From: Agrobacterium cavarae
Lineage (GTDB): Bacteria; Pseudomonadota; Alphaproteobacteria; Rhizobiales; Rhizobiaceae
Assembly: GCF_004310285.1 (NCBI RefSeq)
Contig: NZ_SISF01000032.1
Location: forward strand, 62,001 to 126,000
Length of the DNA: 64,000 bases
Reading direction: 5' to 3'
The notes beneath the pieces were generated by a model. That model did no database searches, was not told the DNA's origin, and worked only from the letters and a program-made list of their open reading frames with translations. Below are positions 62,756 to 64,000 of the stretch, piece after piece. The translations under genes and the position numbers were made by a program. The stretch's first letter is position 1. Every line of letters starts with the position of its first letter.

Positions 62756-64000
62756 TCAGGCTGCGACATCCGCCGTGAAAGCCGATTTGATCAGCGTCTT
62801 GGTGTAGTCGGCAGACGGCGCGTTGAAGATTGCGTCGGTCTCTCCCTCCTCCACGATTTTCCCATCCTTCATGACGATCACATAATCTGAGATCGCCTTG
62901 ATCACCGAGAGATCGTGGCTGATGAAGATATAGGAGAGGCCATGCGTCTTCTGCAATTCGCGCAGCAGATCGATCACCTGGCCCTGCACCGAGCGGTCCA
63001 GAGCAGAGGTCGGCTCGTCGAGGATGACCACATCCGGTTTCAGGATGATGGCTCTGGCAATCGCGATACGCTGGCGCTGGCCGCCGGAGAATTCGTGCGG
63101 ATAGCGGTTGCGGGCTGCAGGATCGAGCCCGACCTCCTTCAGCGCTTCGATGGCGCGCTTGTCACGCTCCGCGCGGCTCAATTGCGGCTCGTGGACGAAG
63201 AGGCCTTCGGTGATGATCTCGCCCACCGTCTGGCGCGGCGAGAGCGAACCGTAAGGGTCCTGGAACACCAGTTGCAACCGCCGGCGCAGGGGCCGCATGG
63301 CTTTGCGATCCAGCCCCGTGATCTCCCTCTTCTCAAAGGTGATCCGTCCCTTGGCATTGGTGAGCCGGAGCAGCGCCCGGCCGAGCGTCGACTTGCCCGA
63401 ACCGGATTCCCCCACGATGCCAATGGTCTGGCCCTGGCGCAGATTGATATTCACGCCGTCGACCGCTCGAAACACGCTTGCCTTGGAAAGGAAGCCGCCG
63501 GGAATGTCGTAATCGACGGTGACATTCTGGCCGGAGAGCACGACTGGCGTGCCGTCTGCCACTGGCGGCTTGTGGCCGCTCGGTTCGGCATCCAGCAGCA
63601 TCTTGGTGTAGTCCGCCTGCGGGCGTTCGAAGATATCCTCCGTCGTGCCCGCCTCGACCACCTCGCCGCGCCGCATCACCGTGACGCGGTCGGCAAAGTG
63701 GCGCACCACGCCAAGATCGTGGGTAATCAGCACTACAGCCATGCCGAAGCGTTGCTGCAGCGACTTCAACAGATCGAGGATCTGCGCCTGGATCGTGACA
63801 TCCAGTGCTGTCGTCGGCTCGTCCGCAATCAGGATGTCCGGCTCGTTTGCCAGCGCCATGGCAATCATGACGCGCTGGCGCTGCCCGCCGGAAAGCTCAT
63901 GCGGATAGCTGTCGATGCGGCGCTCCGGATCGGGAATACCGACGAGCTTCAGAAGTTCGAGAACACGGGCGCGCGCCTCGCTCTTGCTGCCGCCACGGTG
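62756..64000 (-). CDS. YejF-like double ABC ATPase for peptide uptake, 5' end beyond window
   Basis: This partial gene runs off the right edge of the window; about 414 residues are visible. The first half shows the end of one ATPase domain ([31 protein letters not shown]). The second is a complete ATPase domain with Walker [13 protein letters not shown], signature [15 protein letters not shown] and Walker [13 protein letters not shown]. Fused pairs of this kind power dipeptide, oligopeptide or microcin C importers (YejF, DppD/F). The substrate-binding and permease genes would lie beyond the window. The reading continues in frame to base 64000. Confidence 0.92.
   Translation of the reverse strand, partial: HRGGSKSEARARVLELLKLVGIPDPERRIDSYPHELSGGQRQRVMIAMALANEPDILIADEPTTALDVTIQAQILDLLKSLQQRFGMAVVLITHDLGVVRHFADRVTVMRRGEVVEAGTTEDIFERPQADYTKMLLDAEPSGHKPPVADGTPVVLSGQNVTVDYDIPGGFLSKASVFRAVDGVNINLRQGQTIGIVGESGSGKSTLGRALLRLTNAKGRITFEKREITGLDRKAMRPLRRRLQLVFQDPYGSLSPRQTVGEIITEGLFVHEPQLSRAERDKRAIEALKEVGLDPAARNRYPHEFSGGQRQRIAIARAIILKPDVVILDEPTSALDRSVQGQVIDLLRELQKTHGLSYIFISHDLSVIKAISDYVIVMKDGKIVEEGETDAIFNAPSADYTKTLIKSAFTADVAA

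Overview
This window reads as a chromosomal segment of an alphaproteobacterium of the Rhizobiaceae, most likely Agrobacterium or a close Rhizobium relative. The evidence is sequence-level resemblance rather than a search: an ExoR-type Sel1-repeat periplasmic protein, a TatB with a long A/K/P-rich tail, a DUF1476 gene beside purC, a B12-dependent ribonucleotide reductase of about 1267 residues, and uniformly high GC. No tRNA, rRNA, CRISPR array, insertion sequence or prophage gene was seen.

Region 1 (1-15.6 kb) is a molybdenum/formate module. It has moaA, then a tightly overlapping run (DMT exporter, Bcr/CflA-like MFS pump, mobA, mobB), then a LysR gene followed by fdsG-fdsB-fdsA-fdhD-fdsD (NAD-dependent formate dehydrogenase) and an oxalate/formate-type MFS carrier. 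MoaA and MobA make the bis-MGD cofactor, FdhD sulfurates it, FdsABGD uses it, and the carrier may bring in the substrate. A minus-strand nlpD-like gene lies inside this block. In enterobacteria nlpD directly follows surE-pcm, so the formate operon may be an insertion between pcm and nlpD.

Region 2 (15.6-29.7 kb, minus strand) is a conserved housekeeping run: pcm, surE, serS, tatC-tatB-tatA, scpB-scpA, nagZ, a giant SPOR-domain protein, argS and dgt. Region 3 (29.8-36 kb) holds erpA and xthA (plus), then a chemoreceptor, exoR and a FadL-type outer-membrane porin (minus). Region 4 (36-47.6 kb) holds valS and an AsmA-like giant protein (minus), then bcp, a DUF455 ferritin-like protein, an active-type M23 peptidase, a DEAD-box helicase and a Nudix hydrolase (plus).

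Region 5 (47.7-55.6 kb) has a periplasmic binding protein, rpe, purB, a small hydrolase, a divergent DUF1476 protein (minus), purC-purS-purQ, a small lipoprotein and a xanthine/guanine phosphoribosyltransferase: mostly purine metabolism. Region 6 (55.6-64 kb) is the most accessory-looking. It has soxR with a textbook SoxR operator that faces only a 34-codon ORF, a histidine phosphatase that lacks its second catalytic His, a 777-bp gene-poor stretch with a tandem repeat and replication/NrdR-like sites, nrdJ, an orphan small gene in lower-GC DNA, a small secreted protein, and the 3' part of a YejF-like double ABC ATPase cut by the window edge.

No wholly new multi-gene system stands out. The strongest leads are the SoxR operator with a truncated-looking target, the nrdJ control region, the palindromic operator inside the end of the LysR gene, and the catalytically altered phosphatase.
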